Shown here piece by piece: positions 10,190 through 19,423 of a stretch of 64,000 nucleotides of DNA. Source of the stretch: CAVVSQ01 sp963848825 (lineage in GTDB: Bacteria > Planctomycetota > Planctomycetia > Gemmatales > Gemmataceae); the NCBI GenBank assembly GCA_963848825.1, contig CAWKFA010000015.1, positions 1,426,001-1,490,000 of the forward strand, written 5' to 3'. Numbering within the stretch: the first letter of the stretch is position 1; each line of letters opens with the position of its first letter. The translations under genes and the position numbers were made by a program. The notes under the pieces were generated by a model. The model ran no database searches, was not told where the DNA came from, and saw only the letters and a list, made by a program, of their open reading frames with translations.

Positions 10190-11561
10190 TCAAGCTCGGC
10201 CGCCCAGTGAGTCGAGCACTTCGCCCAGGCAGTCGACTAAAAAGTCGGCGTCATCCCTGGTAAGGCACATGGGCGGCTTGATGCGCAGGACGTTGCCGTA
10301 GAGTCCGCCCTTGCCGAGCAGCAGGCCGCGCTGGCGGCAGCGTCTCGATCACTTCAGCGGTTTCGCTGGTTGCCGGTTCCTTGGTCTGGCGGTCACGCAC
10401 CAGCTCGACGCCCAGCATCAATCCCAGGCCGCGTACCTCGCCGATGAGGGGCTGGCGTTCCTGCAGTGCGAGCAGCGCGTTCTTGAGATGACCACCGACG
10501 ACGCGGGCATTTTCCTGGATGTTGTCGCGGTCGATGACTTCCAGCGTGGCCAGGCCCTGAGTCATGGAGATGGGGTTGCCGCCAAAGGTGTTGAAGTGAA
10601 CGCGGTTGGTCATGGTTTTGGCAATGTCGGGGCGGGTTACGCAGGCGCCGAGCGGGGCGCCGTTGCCGATGCCCTTGGCCATGGTGACCAGGTCAGGGCG
10701 TACGCCCCAGTTCTCGAAGCCCCAGAAGTGAGCGCCGGTACGGCCAAAGCCTGTTTGCACCTCGTCGGCAATGCAGAGCCCGCCGAAGCGGTGCACGATG
10801 TCATAGACGATTTGAAAGTATTCCGGCGGCGGCGTCACGGTGCCGCCGACGCCCTGGATTGGTTCAGCCAGGAAGCAGGCCGGCTCGCCACTGGTTTCCT
10901 GGCGAATAAGAGGTTCGATGTCGCGGGCGCAGCGGATGTCGCAACTCGGATAGGTCAGGCCGTAGGGGCAGCGATAACAGTAGCCAGGAGTCGCGTTTTT
11001 CACGGGCGTGGCGCCGTTGCTCTTGAACTTCCAGGTGCCGACGGCAGTCAGTCCCATCGTGAGGGAAGTTCCGCCATGGTAGGCATTTCGCAGGGTAATG
11101 ATTTCCGAACGCCCGGTGAATTCGCGGGCCATGAGCACGGCCAACTCGTTGGCCTCGCTGCCGGAGTTCGTGAAATAGGACACCGAGAGGTCGGATCCCG
11201 CCGGCATATGTTCCGCCAGCTTTTGGCCGAACTGGCCGATTGTCGGGTGCAGATAGATGGTCGTCGTGTGTTGCAGTTTGCCGACCTGTTCCCGCACCTT
11301 GTCGACGACATGGGGATGACAATGCCCGACGGAGACGGTCACGATCCCGGCAAAGGCATCGAGGTAACGCATGCCCCGCTCGTCCCACAGGTATTGCATG
11401 TGGCCTTCGACGACCAGCAGGGGGTCCCGATAGTAGGTGATCAGGCCGGGCGTCAAATATTGACGACGAAGCGCGAGGACCTGTTCCTTTGAGGGGCCGG
11501 TGTAGGGTTCCGGGACATGGGTGCAGACCGGCAACTCGCGGCGTTTAGAGGCTGCGATCAT
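10190..11561 (-). CDS. Class III aminotransferase, probably beta-alanine/3-aminoisobutyrate:pyruvate or glyoxylate transaminase
   Basis: This is a PLP-dependent fold-type I class III aminotransferase of the AGXT2-like group, about 457 aa. Visible landmarks are the substrate loop YLDAFAGIVTVSVGHCHP, the PLP phosphate site NSGSEANELA, the cofactor aspartate in CIADEVQTGFGRTG, and the Schiff-base lysine in MAKGIGNGAPLGA. An extra C near 10340 moves the last 50 residues out of frame. The joined end (LLLGKGGLYGNVLRIKPPM...) stops at 10190-10192. Its neighbours make deamination of beta-alanine and beta-aminoisobutyrate to the semialdehydes the most likely job, with the next gene oxidising the product. 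Substrate is inferred from context. Confidence 0.8.
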
Positions 11562-11665
11562 AGCGTTTTCCTCACCAGGTCTGTCGGGCGTGCGAAACGG
11601 CAGCGCAAATGACTGTCGTACGGTCTCGTCGTGTCACGGAAGCAATCGTCATCCTGACCCGGACC

Positions 11666-13188
11666 TCACGCTTTACCGGATTTCCAGATCGGGTCGGCAT
11701 GGGAATCGGCGGCGGTGCGGAACCAGCGGGTCATCGTCATTTTCTGCTTGGTATAAAAGTGCACGCCTTCGACCCCCTGGATGTGCAGGTCGCCGAAGAA
11801 GGACTTGTTCCAGCCGGTAAACGGAAACCAGGCCATCGGGGCCGGCACGCCGACGTTGATGCCGATCATGCCCGCGTTGAAGCGGCGCTTGAACTCGCGT
11901 GCCGCCCAGCCGCTGCGCGTGAAAATGCTGGCGCCGTTGCCGTACTCGCATTGCCGGCCGACGGCCAGCGCTTCCTCCAGGTTGCCGGTCCGCATCACCG
12001 ACAGCACCGGGCCAAAGATCTCCTCGCGCCAGGCGCATGGTCGGCAGGACGCGATCGACGACGCTTGGGCCCAGCAAAAAGCCGGCCGAGGGAAGAGCGA
12101 AGGCCCGGCCGTCCAGCGCCACGTCGGCGCCTTCGCTGTTTGGCGACATCGAGGTAGGTCGCGACACGGTCGCGGTGGGCGCTGCTGATGAGCGGGCCCA
12201 TGTCCACTGCTGGCGCCGCCGTCGGTCGGCGCCCACCTTCATCGCGGAACCCACGCGCTTGAGGCCGGCGACCAGGTCGTCTGCGATCCCGCCCACCGGC
12301 ACGGCCACGCTTCCCGCCATGCAGCGCTCGCCGGCACAGCCGAAGGCCGACGCCTGCAGCGCCTTGACGGCCTGTTCCAGATCGGCGTCGGGCATGATGA
12401 TGAGATGGTTCTTGGCCCCGCCCGCGGCTTGCACCCTTTTGCCATGGGCCGTGCCGGTCTCGTAAACATGCCGGGCGACGGCGGTCGAGCCGACAAAGGA
12501 AATCGCCGCGCACCAGGGGATGGGTAATGAGGGCATCGACCGCTGTTTTGTCGCCATGCACGATATTGAACACGCCCGGCGGCAAGCCCGCCTCGGTGAG
12601 CAGTTCACCGAGCTTCATGGCCGAAAGCGGCACCTTCTCCGAAGGCTTCAGCACAAAGGTATTGCCGCAGGTGATGCGCCACCGGAAACATCCACAGCGG
12701 CACCATCGACGGGAAATTGAATGGCGTGATGCCGGCACAGACGCCCACCGGATGCCGGCTCGTCTCGCAGTCGACGCCAGGGGCAAGGTTCTCGAGCGTC
12801 TGGCCCATCAGCAGACTGGGAATGCCGCAGGCGAATTCGACCATCTCGATGCCGCGTTGCATTTCGGCCCGGGCCTCGGCCATCGTTTTGCCGTGCTCGC
12901 GCGTCACCAGCGCCGCCAGTTCCTCGGACGCGCGCTGAGCAGTTCGCGGAAGCGAAACATGACATGCGCCCGTTCGACGGCCGGCGTTTCGCTCCAGGCT
13001 GGCAAAGCGCCAGCGGCGGCCCGCACCGCGCGATCGACGTCGGCGGCCGTGCAAAAAGGAACCTGGGCCTGAACACGGCCGGTGGATGGGTTGAAGACTT
13101 CCCCACTACGGTCAGAGGCCAATGCTTCGAAACGCCCGCCGATGAGGCAAGGCACGGGAGGCGCGTTCGTTGTTGAGGCGGTCGACAT
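11666..13188 (-). CDS. mmsA: (Methyl)malonate-semialdehyde dehydrogenase (CoA-acylating), broken by about six frame changes
   Basis: An aldehyde dehydrogenase of the MmsA/IolA type that converts malonate semialdehyde or methylmalonate semialdehyde to acetyl- or propionyl-CoA. Family segments appear in order across three frames: CLIGGRFEALASDRSGEVFNP, GITPFNFPSMVPLWMFP, the cofactor stretch FVGSTAVARHVYETG, the nucleophile site CAGERCMAGS, and the C-terminal FNAGMIGINVGVPAPMAWFP. The frame changes near 12930, 12680, 12515, 12215, 12140 and 12020. ATG 13188 follows AAGGA. It is either a pseudogene or, more likely given the rest of the window, the worst case of assembly indels. It lies downstream of the divergent beta-ureidopropionase promoter and forms the last catabolic step. 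Confidence 0.8.
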
Positions 13189-13205
13189 GGTTACATCCTT
13201 ATAGC

Positions 13206-13233
13206 TTGGCGCGGCCAGAATTTCGCATAGTAT
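13206..13233 (+). promoter_or_regulatory. Possible promoter of the beta-ureidopropionase gene, overlapping a divergent one
   Basis: TTGGCG (13206-13211), a 16-base spacer and TAGTAT (13228-13233) match the sigma-70 consensus at four of six positions each. On the other strand TATACT (13229-13234) could be the -10 box of mmsA. The 85-bp gap between the divergent starts could thus hold back-to-back promoters. Confidence 0.35.
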
Positions 13234-13273
13234 ATCCCGAATTTCCGTACCTACCACGTTGGGAGCGGCAGTC

Positions 13274-14143
13274 ATGGCCAGAATCGTACGCGGCGGCTTG
13301 ATCCAGGCGACATTGTGTGAGCCGGTTACTTCCCCTGTCGAAAAAATCAAGCAGGCGATGATCGACAAGCATGAAGCCCTCATTGCCAAGGCTGCCGGCC
13401 AGGGGGCCCAGATCATCTGCTTGCAGGAACTCTTCTACGGCCCGTACTTTTGCGCCGAGCAACAAACCAAATGGTACGAGCTGACCGAACGCGTGCCCGA
13501 CGGCCCGACCACCAAGCGCTTCATGGAAATCGCCAGGAAGCATGGCATCGTCTTGGTCCTGCCCGTCTACGAGGAAGAGCAGGTCGGCGTTTACTACAAC
13601 ACGGCGGCCGTCATCGACGCCGACGGTTCCTACCTTGGCAAATTTCGCAAAATGCATATTCCGCAGGTCCAGCCAGGCTTTTGGGAGAAGTATTACTTTC
13701 GGCCCGGCAATCTCGGCTATCCGGTCTTTCAGACACGTTTTGCCCCGATCGGCGTCTACATTTGCTACGACCGCCACTTTCCCGAAGGGGCCCGCTGCCT
13801 GGGCCTCAATGGTGCCGAAATCGTCTTCAATCCCTCGGCCACCGTCGCCGGCCTCTCGGAATATCTCTGGAAGCTCGAACAGCCGGCCCATGCGGTCGCC
13901 AACGGCTATTTCGTCGGCGCCATCAACCGGCCCGGCTGGGAAGAGCCCTGGCGCATCGGCGAATTCTACGGCCAAAGCTACTTCTGCGATCCGCGCGGCA
14001 AGATCCTGGCGGAGGCGTCACGCGATACCGACGACATCGTCGTCTGCGACCTCGATCTTGACGTGATTCGCGAGGTGCGCAATACCTGGCAGTTCTATCG
14101 CGACCGCCGCCCGGAAACTTATGGACAGATCACGGCGCCGTAA
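13274..14143 (+). CDS. Beta-ureidopropionase (N-carbamoyl-beta-alanine amidohydrolase), nitrilase superfamily
   Basis: The 289-residue product is undamaged and hydrolyses N-carbamoyl-beta-alanine (or the thymine-derived analogue) to beta-alanine, CO2 and ammonia, the third step of reductive pyrimidine breakdown. The nitrilase catalytic triad is visible: Glu in IICLQELFYGPYF, Lys in GKFRKMHIPQ and Cys in IGVYICYDRHFPEG. The segment NPSATVAGLSEYLWKLEQPA is typical of the beta-ureidopropionase branch rather than general nitrilases. The ATG at 13274 follows GGGAGCGG; an in-frame TTG at 13259 is less likely. The gene is divergent from mmsA and is followed within eight bases by an inverted-repeat element that may end its transcript. 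Confidence 0.88.
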   Translation: MARIVRGGLIQATLCEPVTSPVEKIKQAMIDKHEALIAKAAGQGAQIICLQELFYGPYFCAEQQTKWYELTERVPDGPTTKRFMEIARKHGIVLVLPVYEEEQVGVYYNTAAVIDADGSYLGKFRKMHIPQVQPGFWEKYYFRPGNLGYPVFQTRFAPIGVYICYDRHFPEGARCLGLNGAEIVFNPSATVAGLSEYLWKLEQPAHAVANGYFVGAINRPGWEEPWRIGEFYGQSYFCDPRGKILAEASRDTDDIVVCDLDLDVIREVRNTWQFYRDRRPETYGQITAP

Positions 14144-14150
14144 CATCGCT

Positions 14151-14253
14151 AGCAGCCCGTTGAAAAAGGGGTCAGACCCCCTTGAAGCGAACAGAGTTTT
14201 CAACGTTTTTGAAGGGTAATGAAGGGGTCTGACCCCTTTTTCAATGGGCTGCT
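14151..14253. repeat. Inverted-repeat element, copy 1 (GGGGTCAGACCCC family)
   Basis: Arms of 33 bases (14151-14183 and 14221-14253) are near-perfect inverted repeats. Each contains the palindrome GGGGTCAGACCCC next to an A5/T5 run, and the outer ends are AGCAGCCC. The 37-base centre contains GCGAACAGAG, shared with copies 2 and 3. The element sits between two convergent genes and could form a terminator in both directions. There is no coding potential. Confidence 0.85.
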
Positions 14254-14689
14254 AGGTCCCAATATCCTCGTTCCACAGCGACGGCTTCTCGGTGATGAAC
14301 TTTTTCATCAGGGCAATGCAGGTTGGCTCCTGAAGAACCAGTACGTTGACGCCTCGGCTGCGCAGCAGTTCTTCTTCCCCCATGAAGGTTACATTCTCGC
14401 CCACGATGACGCGCGGAATTCGGTAGAGCAGGATGGCGCCGGAGCACATGGCGCACGGCGATAGCGTCGTGTAAATGATGCATTGAGCGTAGACGGAGGC
14501 CGGTAGCCGGCCCGCATTCTCGAGGGCGTCCATCTCGCCGTGCAGAACCGCACTGCCGCGCTGGACCCGCCGATTGTGACCACGGCCGATGATCCTGTTC
14601 TCATGGACCAGAACCGAACCGATGGGGATACCACCCTCCGCGAGACCAGCTTGGGCTTCGCCGATGGCGGCGGCCAGGAAAGGGTCCAT
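14252..14689 (-). CDS. Cytosine deaminase, yeast FCY1-like
   Basis: This 145-residue zinc deaminase of the CDA fold converts cytosine to uracil, feeding the pathway encoded around it. It carries the zinc and proton-shuttle motif LHGEMDALENAG and the cysteine motif TTLSPCAMCSGA. The correspondence with fungal cytosine deaminase is clear: EGGIPIGSVL, GRGHNRRVQRGSA, YRIPRVIVGENVTF, and a C-terminal EKPSLWNEDIG. The C-terminus separates it from tRNA adenosine deaminase TadA. I chose ATG 14689 because GGAG lies nine bases upstream; TTG 14704 is in frame. Its stop codon TAG (14252-14254) lies at the very end of repeat copy 1. It is probably co-transcribed after the NCS1 permease gene. Confidence 0.82.
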   Translation of the reverse strand: MDPFLAAAIGEAQAGLAEGGIPIGSVLVHENRIIGRGHNRRVQRGSAVLHGEMDALENAGRLPASVYAQCIIYTTLSPCAMCSGAILLYRIPRVIVGENVTFMGEEELLRSRGVNVLVLQEPTCIALMKKFITEKPSLWNEDIGT

Positions 14690-14724
14690 GCGTTTTGGCT
14701 CCAAGGAGTGGATGAAGAGGAAGA

Positions 14725-16242
14725 CTACGGTTTTACTCTTGCGATCTTCCCCATCATCAGCACGATATAAACCACCAGCGCTAGGCCGAAGCTGACAAAC
14801 CAGGCGTAATCATAAACCCTCGTCCAGAATTCGGGGACTTCCGCCAGGTTGATGGCATGCAGGAAGCCTGGCAAACAAGGCAGGATGCCCGCCGCCAGTG
14901 CGATCATTCCCATGATGTTGAAGCCCCCGGTATACCAGTAGGGCCCCTCGCGCTTATAGAGGCCGGCCAGGTCGAGGCGCCCGCGGCGCAAGATCCAGTA
15001 ATCGGCGATAAGCACGCCGCCGCAGGCCCCCAGCAGCAGGGAATAGCCGCCCAGCCACTTGAAAATGTAAATGTCCGCGGTCTCCAGGAGGCGCCAGGGC
15101 TGAATCAACAGGCCGATGAGCGCGGTGATGAGCCCGCCCATACGGAAGGAAATCCAGCGCGGCTTCAGGTGGGCGAAGTCATTGGCCGGCGAGACAACAT
15201 TGGCGGCAATGTTCGTCGCCAAGGTCGCCAGGCACAGCGAGAGCATGGCCAGGACCAGGATCACGCGATTTTCAAAACGCGTGAGCAGTTCCACGGGGTC
15301 CCAGATCGCCTTGCCATAGATCACCACCGTTGCCGAAGTAACCGCCACGCCGATGAACGAATAAAAGGCCATGGTCGTCGGGAGGCCGATGGCCTGGCCG
15401 ACGATTTGATCACGCTGCGAACGGGCATAGCGACTGAAATCGGGTATGTTGAGCGCCAGCGTCGCCCAAAAACTGACGTTTGCCGTCAGCGCAGGGACGA
15501 AAAAGTGCCAAAACTGGCCGGCCAGGCGGCCCCCTTCCTCGAATTGCGATGGCTGAGTGAGCATCGGTCCGAAGCCGTCAGCCTGGACATAGGCCCACCC
15601 CAGGAGTAACAGCCCGAGGATGATGAGCAGCGGCGCTTTGATGTTCAGCAGCACGCGTATCGTATCGATGCCATTCCATACCACCAGAACATTGATCAAC
15701 CAGAACGCCACGAAGCAACCGAGCTGGGGCAAGGTAATGTCCAGGCCGTCAATCCTGGGTGCGCTTTTCCAGTCAGGAAACCAGACGGCCAGCATGGTGT
15801 GCAGCGAACTGCCGCCGATCCAGGTCTGAATGCCGAACCAGCCGCACGCCACGAGGGCACGCATCAGGGCCGGCACATTGGCGCCGCGCAGACCAAAGGC
15901 CGCCCGGCAAAAGACGGGAAAGGGAATGCCGTAACGGGTGCCGGCATGAGCATTCATGGCCATCGGCACCAGCACGATACAGTTGCCCAGGAATATCGTC
16001 AGGACGGCCTGCCACCAGTTCATGCCCGTCTCGATTAGGGACGAGGCGAGCATGTACGTAGGCACGCAGGCGGACATGCTGATCCATAGCACCGCGAAGT
16101 CGCGCGCACGCCACGTGCGCTCGGCGGGCGGGACGGGCGCCATGTCGCGGCTGAGGTACTCGGAGGTGGCCGAGCCCAGGTCCTGTGCATCTGCAGACCA
16201 CGGGACGGCCGGCGTTTCGTCCACGGCAAGATTATTGTTCAT
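14725..16242 (-). CDS. NCS1-family nucleobase/hydantoin/allantoin symporter
   Basis: About 505 residues with roughly twelve membrane helices. This is an NCS1 (Mhp1/Fur/CodB) cation-coupled transporter. The cytosolic N-terminus contains LGSATSEYLSRDMAPVPP, the first helix runs from residues about 48 to 70 (WISMSACVPTYMLASSLI), and the substrate-site stretch CGWFGIQTWIGGSS carries the tryptophan that stacks on the base in known family members. In this locus cytosine, uracil or a dihydropyrimidine/hydantoin are the likely cargoes. ATG 16242 was chosen; an in-frame TTG lies two codons upstream. It ends 35 bases before the deaminase start, consistent with one operon with nupC upstream. Confidence 0.85.
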   Translation of the reverse strand: MNNNLAVDETPAVPWSADAQDLGSATSEYLSRDMAPVPPAERTWRARDFAVLWISMSACVPTYMLASSLIETGMNWWQAVLTIFLGNCIVLVPMAMNAHAGTRYGIPFPVFCRAAFGLRGANVPALMRALVACGWFGIQTWIGGSSLHTMLAVWFPDWKSAPRIDGLDITLPQLGCFVAFWLINVLVVWNGIDTIRVLLNIKAPLLIILGLLLLGWAYVQADGFGPMLTQPSQFEEGGRLAGQFWHFFVPALTANVSFWATLALNIPDFSRYARSQRDQIVGQAIGLPTTMAFYSFIGVAVTSATVVIYGKAIWDPVELLTRFENRVILVLAMLSLCLATLATNIAANVVSPANDFAHLKPRWISFRMGGLITALIGLLIQPWRLLETADIYIFKWLGGYSLLLGACGGVLIADYWILRRGRLDLAGLYKREGPYWYTGGFNIMGMIALAAGILPCLPGFLHAINLAEVPEFWTRVYDYAWFVSFGLALVVYIVLMMGKIARVKP

Positions 16243-16264
16243 CGGCAATTTCCATCACGAGAAA

Positions 16265-17670
16265 TCACAGCAGCACGCCGGCTATAGCGGCATTGAGCAG
16301 GGTGGCCACGAACCCGACGAAGAAGCGCGCCCGCCCAGGCGAGCGAGATCATGGCGCCGATCAGGAGCCAGGGCGCCGATGCCTCCCAGCTGAATTCCCA
16401 CCGACGAAAAGTTCGCGAAACCCGTCAGGGCGAAGGCTGTCAACTGGTAGGAGCGCTCCGACATCGTGCCCGCGATAGCTTTCATGGCCTTCATTTCCAG
16501 GTAGGCGAAGTGTTCGTTAATCGCCAGCTTGGAGCCGAGCAAGCTGCCGACCTTGGACACGTCTTCGAGCTCGACCCCCATCAGAAACGCGGCCGGCGAA
16601 AAGAGCCAGCCGAACACACCGCGTAGCGACAGGTCGGGGCTGATAAGTCCAAGGAGAGCATCGAACATGGCCACGAAAGCAATAAAGACGATGAGCATGG
16701 CCGCCACATTTAACGCCAGGCGCAGACCGTCGGTGGTGCCCGAGGCCGCGGCATCGATGGCGTTGACGTAAGGGGACTTGGTGTCGCCGGTGTGTGTCGT
16801 GCCGCTCGTCTCGGGAATGGTCGTTTCGGGCATGAATAGCTTGGACAAATAGAGGCTGCACGGGCATGCCATCACGCAGGTCGTCAATACCGCCACGGGG
16901 TTCGCACCGTAGTTGATGTAAACCACCATCATGCCGCCGGAGATATGCGCCATGCCGCTGGCCATCAAGGTGAAAAGCTCCGAGTTGGTCATCCGCGGCA
17001 CATAAGGCTTGACGATGAGCGGAGCTTCGGTCTGCCCCATGAATACGTTGGCGGATACCGAAAGCGTTTCAGCGCCGCTGGTGCGCATGAGATGGACCAT
17101 CACCCGCGCCAACTGGCGAACGCACCATTGCAAGATGCCGAAGTGATAAAGCACGGTGAAGAAAGCGGACACGAATAGAATTGGCGGCAGGGCCACGAAG
17201 GCGAACTGAAACATGTAGCCGGTGGGAAAAAGTCTTGACCAGGTTCCGCCGAAATCCGCAGGCCGGGCATCCGCGAGATTGCCGAAAACGAAGCGGCCCC
17301 CGGCATCAGAGAATTGGATGAACTGTTTCACGCCATCGCCGACCCTTTCCAATCCCCAGTAAACGGCGTCTACTTTCAACACCAGGAGCGCGAGAAGAAT
17401 CTGCAAAAAAATGCCCCAGCCGATCGTGTGCCAGTTGACCGCGCGTAGGTTGGTCGAGAACACGGCGACGATGCCGAAAAAGCAAAATACCCCGGCGACA
17501 GCCTGGCCGCGTGTGCCGATGAGCGGTTGCAGCAAGTAGGCCCCGCCTCCAAGCACCAGGATGGCGCACGCGATAAGCACGCGCCAGGCGAACGGCGTCG
17601 GCGGTATCGGGATCGCGGGCGCGGCGGCAACGATGATTGGCTCAGGCACAACGGCAACGTCGGCATTCAT
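16265..17670 (-). CDS. nupC: NupC/CNT concentrative nucleoside transporter, one frame change near the end
   Basis: An inner-membrane nucleoside:cation symporter. The protein is long for the family at the N-terminus (about 28 proline/alanine-rich residues before the first helix). Conserved CNT segments are SANVFMGQTEAPLIVKPYV, MASGMAHISGGMMVVYI, and near the end SERSYQLTAFALTGFANF with GIGALAPDRRHDLARLG. An indel near 16325 scrambles the last twenty residues. The restored end (ARFFVGFVATLLNAAIAG...) stops at 16265-16267, 22 bases before the NCS1 start. It would import uridine, cytidine or deoxynucleosides for the catabolic genes around it. Confidence 0.85.
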
Positions 17671-18018
17671 GATAAAAAGTTACCTCAGGTGCATTTCTGT
17701 GTTGGTAAAATCAGTTTCAGCCTGTTCGCGAGACCAAGGGGAAGCCACCGGCAAGCGAAGCTCACGGAACCTGGGCGGCCCGACGTCTGGTCTGTTTTCT
17801 CGATTTTGGACAGTTTTGTTGCGCCGAGGAGAGGTTCGCGCAACCAAAGATTCACATATTCCTTAAAAGCGTTCGGAAAAAAAGGGGTCAGACCCCTTGA
17901 AACGAACAGATTTCCAACGCATTTGCCGTGTATTGAGGGGGTCTGACCCCTTTTTTTCCGAACGCTCTAAATGTCTTATTCCTAAAATAGTGCCTGTCGA
18001 GATCCGGAAGGAAAGCTT
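17671..18018. other. 348-bp gap between nupC and the dihydropyrimidinase gene
   Basis: This divergent spacer holds repeat copy 2 (17868-17966) and a purine-rich ribosome binding site just before the dihydropyrimidinase start. I could not pick a convincing promoter in either direction. Confidence 0.5.
17868..17966. repeat. Inverted-repeat element, copy 2 (GGGGTCAGACCCC family)
   Basis: Arms 17868-17898 and 17935-17966 begin with AGCGTTCGG, followed by an A7 run and GGGGTCAGACCCC; the right arm is the reverse complement ending T7 CCGAACGCT. The centre carries ACGAACAGA. It lies upstream of the dihydropyrimidinase gene, so here it is not a gene-end terminator for both neighbours. Confidence 0.85.
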
Positions 18019-19405
18019 ATGTCTCTATTGATCAAAAACGGCGAGATTATCACCCCCGACGCGCGCTACCGCGGTGACATCTGGTGCGATGGCGAAACGA
18101 TAACGCGCATCGGCCCCGATTTGCCCGCGCCCGACGGCGCCGACATCCTTGACGCGACGGGAAAGTTTGTCTTCCCCGGCTTCATCGATCCGCACGTCCA
18201 CATCTATCTGCCCTTCATGGGCACGCTCGCCAAGGATACCTACGAAACGGCCAGCCGGGCCGCACTTGTGGGCGGCACCACGACGCTCATCGAGATGGTC
18301 TGCCCCAGCCGTGCGGACGATCCGCTCGAAGCCTATGAGCTGTGGAAGGCCAAGGCGGCCGGACGATCGGCCTGCGACTACGCGTTTCACATGGGAGTGA
18401 CCCGCTGGGACGATAACACCCGCGAAGTTCTGCGCCGCATCGTCGCTGACGGTACCGCGTCGTTCAAGGTGTTCCTTGCCTACAAGGGCGCCTTCGGCAT
18501 CGACGACGCCGAATTGTTCCGGACGCTGGAGCTGGCCCGGCGGCTGGGCGTCATCGTCACGGCTCATTGCGAAAATGCCGAGCTGGTGGCACGGCTTCAG
18601 CAACAACTGCTCGCGGAAGGCAAGACGGGGCCCGAGTGGCACGAACCGTCGCGGCCCCCGGCGGTCGAGGCGGAAGGCGTTCACCACTTGGCGACGTTTG
18701 CCGAGCTTACGGGCGCACACGTCTATGTCGTGCATACGTCCTGCGCGGAGGCGCTCGCCGCGGCGGGCCACGCCAGGGCACGCGGGCTCAATCTGGCGGT
18801 CGAAACCGTGATCCCTTATCTGGTTTGTGATAGGACCGACGCGGAACGGCCCAACTTCGAAGGCGCGAAGTATGTCATGTCGCCGCCCTTGCGCGAGCGC
18901 CGGCACCAGCAGGCCCTGTGGAACGCCCTGCGGGCCGGGCAGATCGATACCGTCGCCACGGATCACGCGCCCTTCGATTTTCACAAGCAAAAGGAGATGG
19001 GCCGCGCCGATTTCACCAAGATTCCCAACGGCATTCCCAGCGTCGAGGACCGCGTCCATCTGCTTTACACGCATGGCGTCGCGACGGGCCGGCTCGATAT
19101 GCACCGGTTCGTCGAAGTGGCCTCCACGCGGGCCGCGAAGCTGTTTGGCCTCTTCCCGCGCAAGGGCACTATCCAGCCGGGTGCCGACGCCGACCTGGTC
19201 ATCTTCGATCCCGAAGCGACAAGGCGTCATTTCCGCGCGGACGCAGCAGATGAACGTCGATTACAGCGCCTTTGAAGGCTGGCCAATCCAGGGCAGGGCC
19301 GACACAGTTACCGTTCGCGGTCGCATTCAGGTTCGCGGAGGCCATTTCGTGGGCACTCAGGACTACGGCCGGATGTTGAAGCGCGAGCCGACACACGGAG
19401 GGTGA
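18019..19405 (+). CDS. Dihydropyrimidinase / D-hydantoinase, one frame change near the end
   Basis: This metal-dependent amidohydrolase opens dihydrouracil or dihydrothymine to the N-carbamoyl amino acid. Metal ligands and the carboxylated lysine are visible: GFIDPHVHIY, ASFKVFLAYKGAFG, VTAHCENAE, VYVVHTSC and VATDHAPFDFHKQ. The main frame ends at 19275 with an unlikely tail. From about 19217 the correct continuation (GVISARTQQMNVDYSAFEGW, then TVRGRIQVRGGHFVGT) is in another frame and stops at 19405. GGAAAG lies just upstream of ATG 18019. It converges on the dihydropyrimidine dehydrogenase gene, whose stop is only 19 bases away. Confidence 0.88.
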
Positions 19406-19423
19406 CAGGCCAGTGGAGGGACG

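Noticed and set aside
10311..11492. 393-codon open frame on the plus strand
   Set aside because: It lies antisense to the clear aminotransferase gene, with no ribosome binding site and low-complexity composition; a GC-rich shadow frame.
18025..19230. 401-codon open frame on the minus strand
   Set aside because: Antisense to dihydropyrimidinase, whose catalytic motifs are all on the plus strand.
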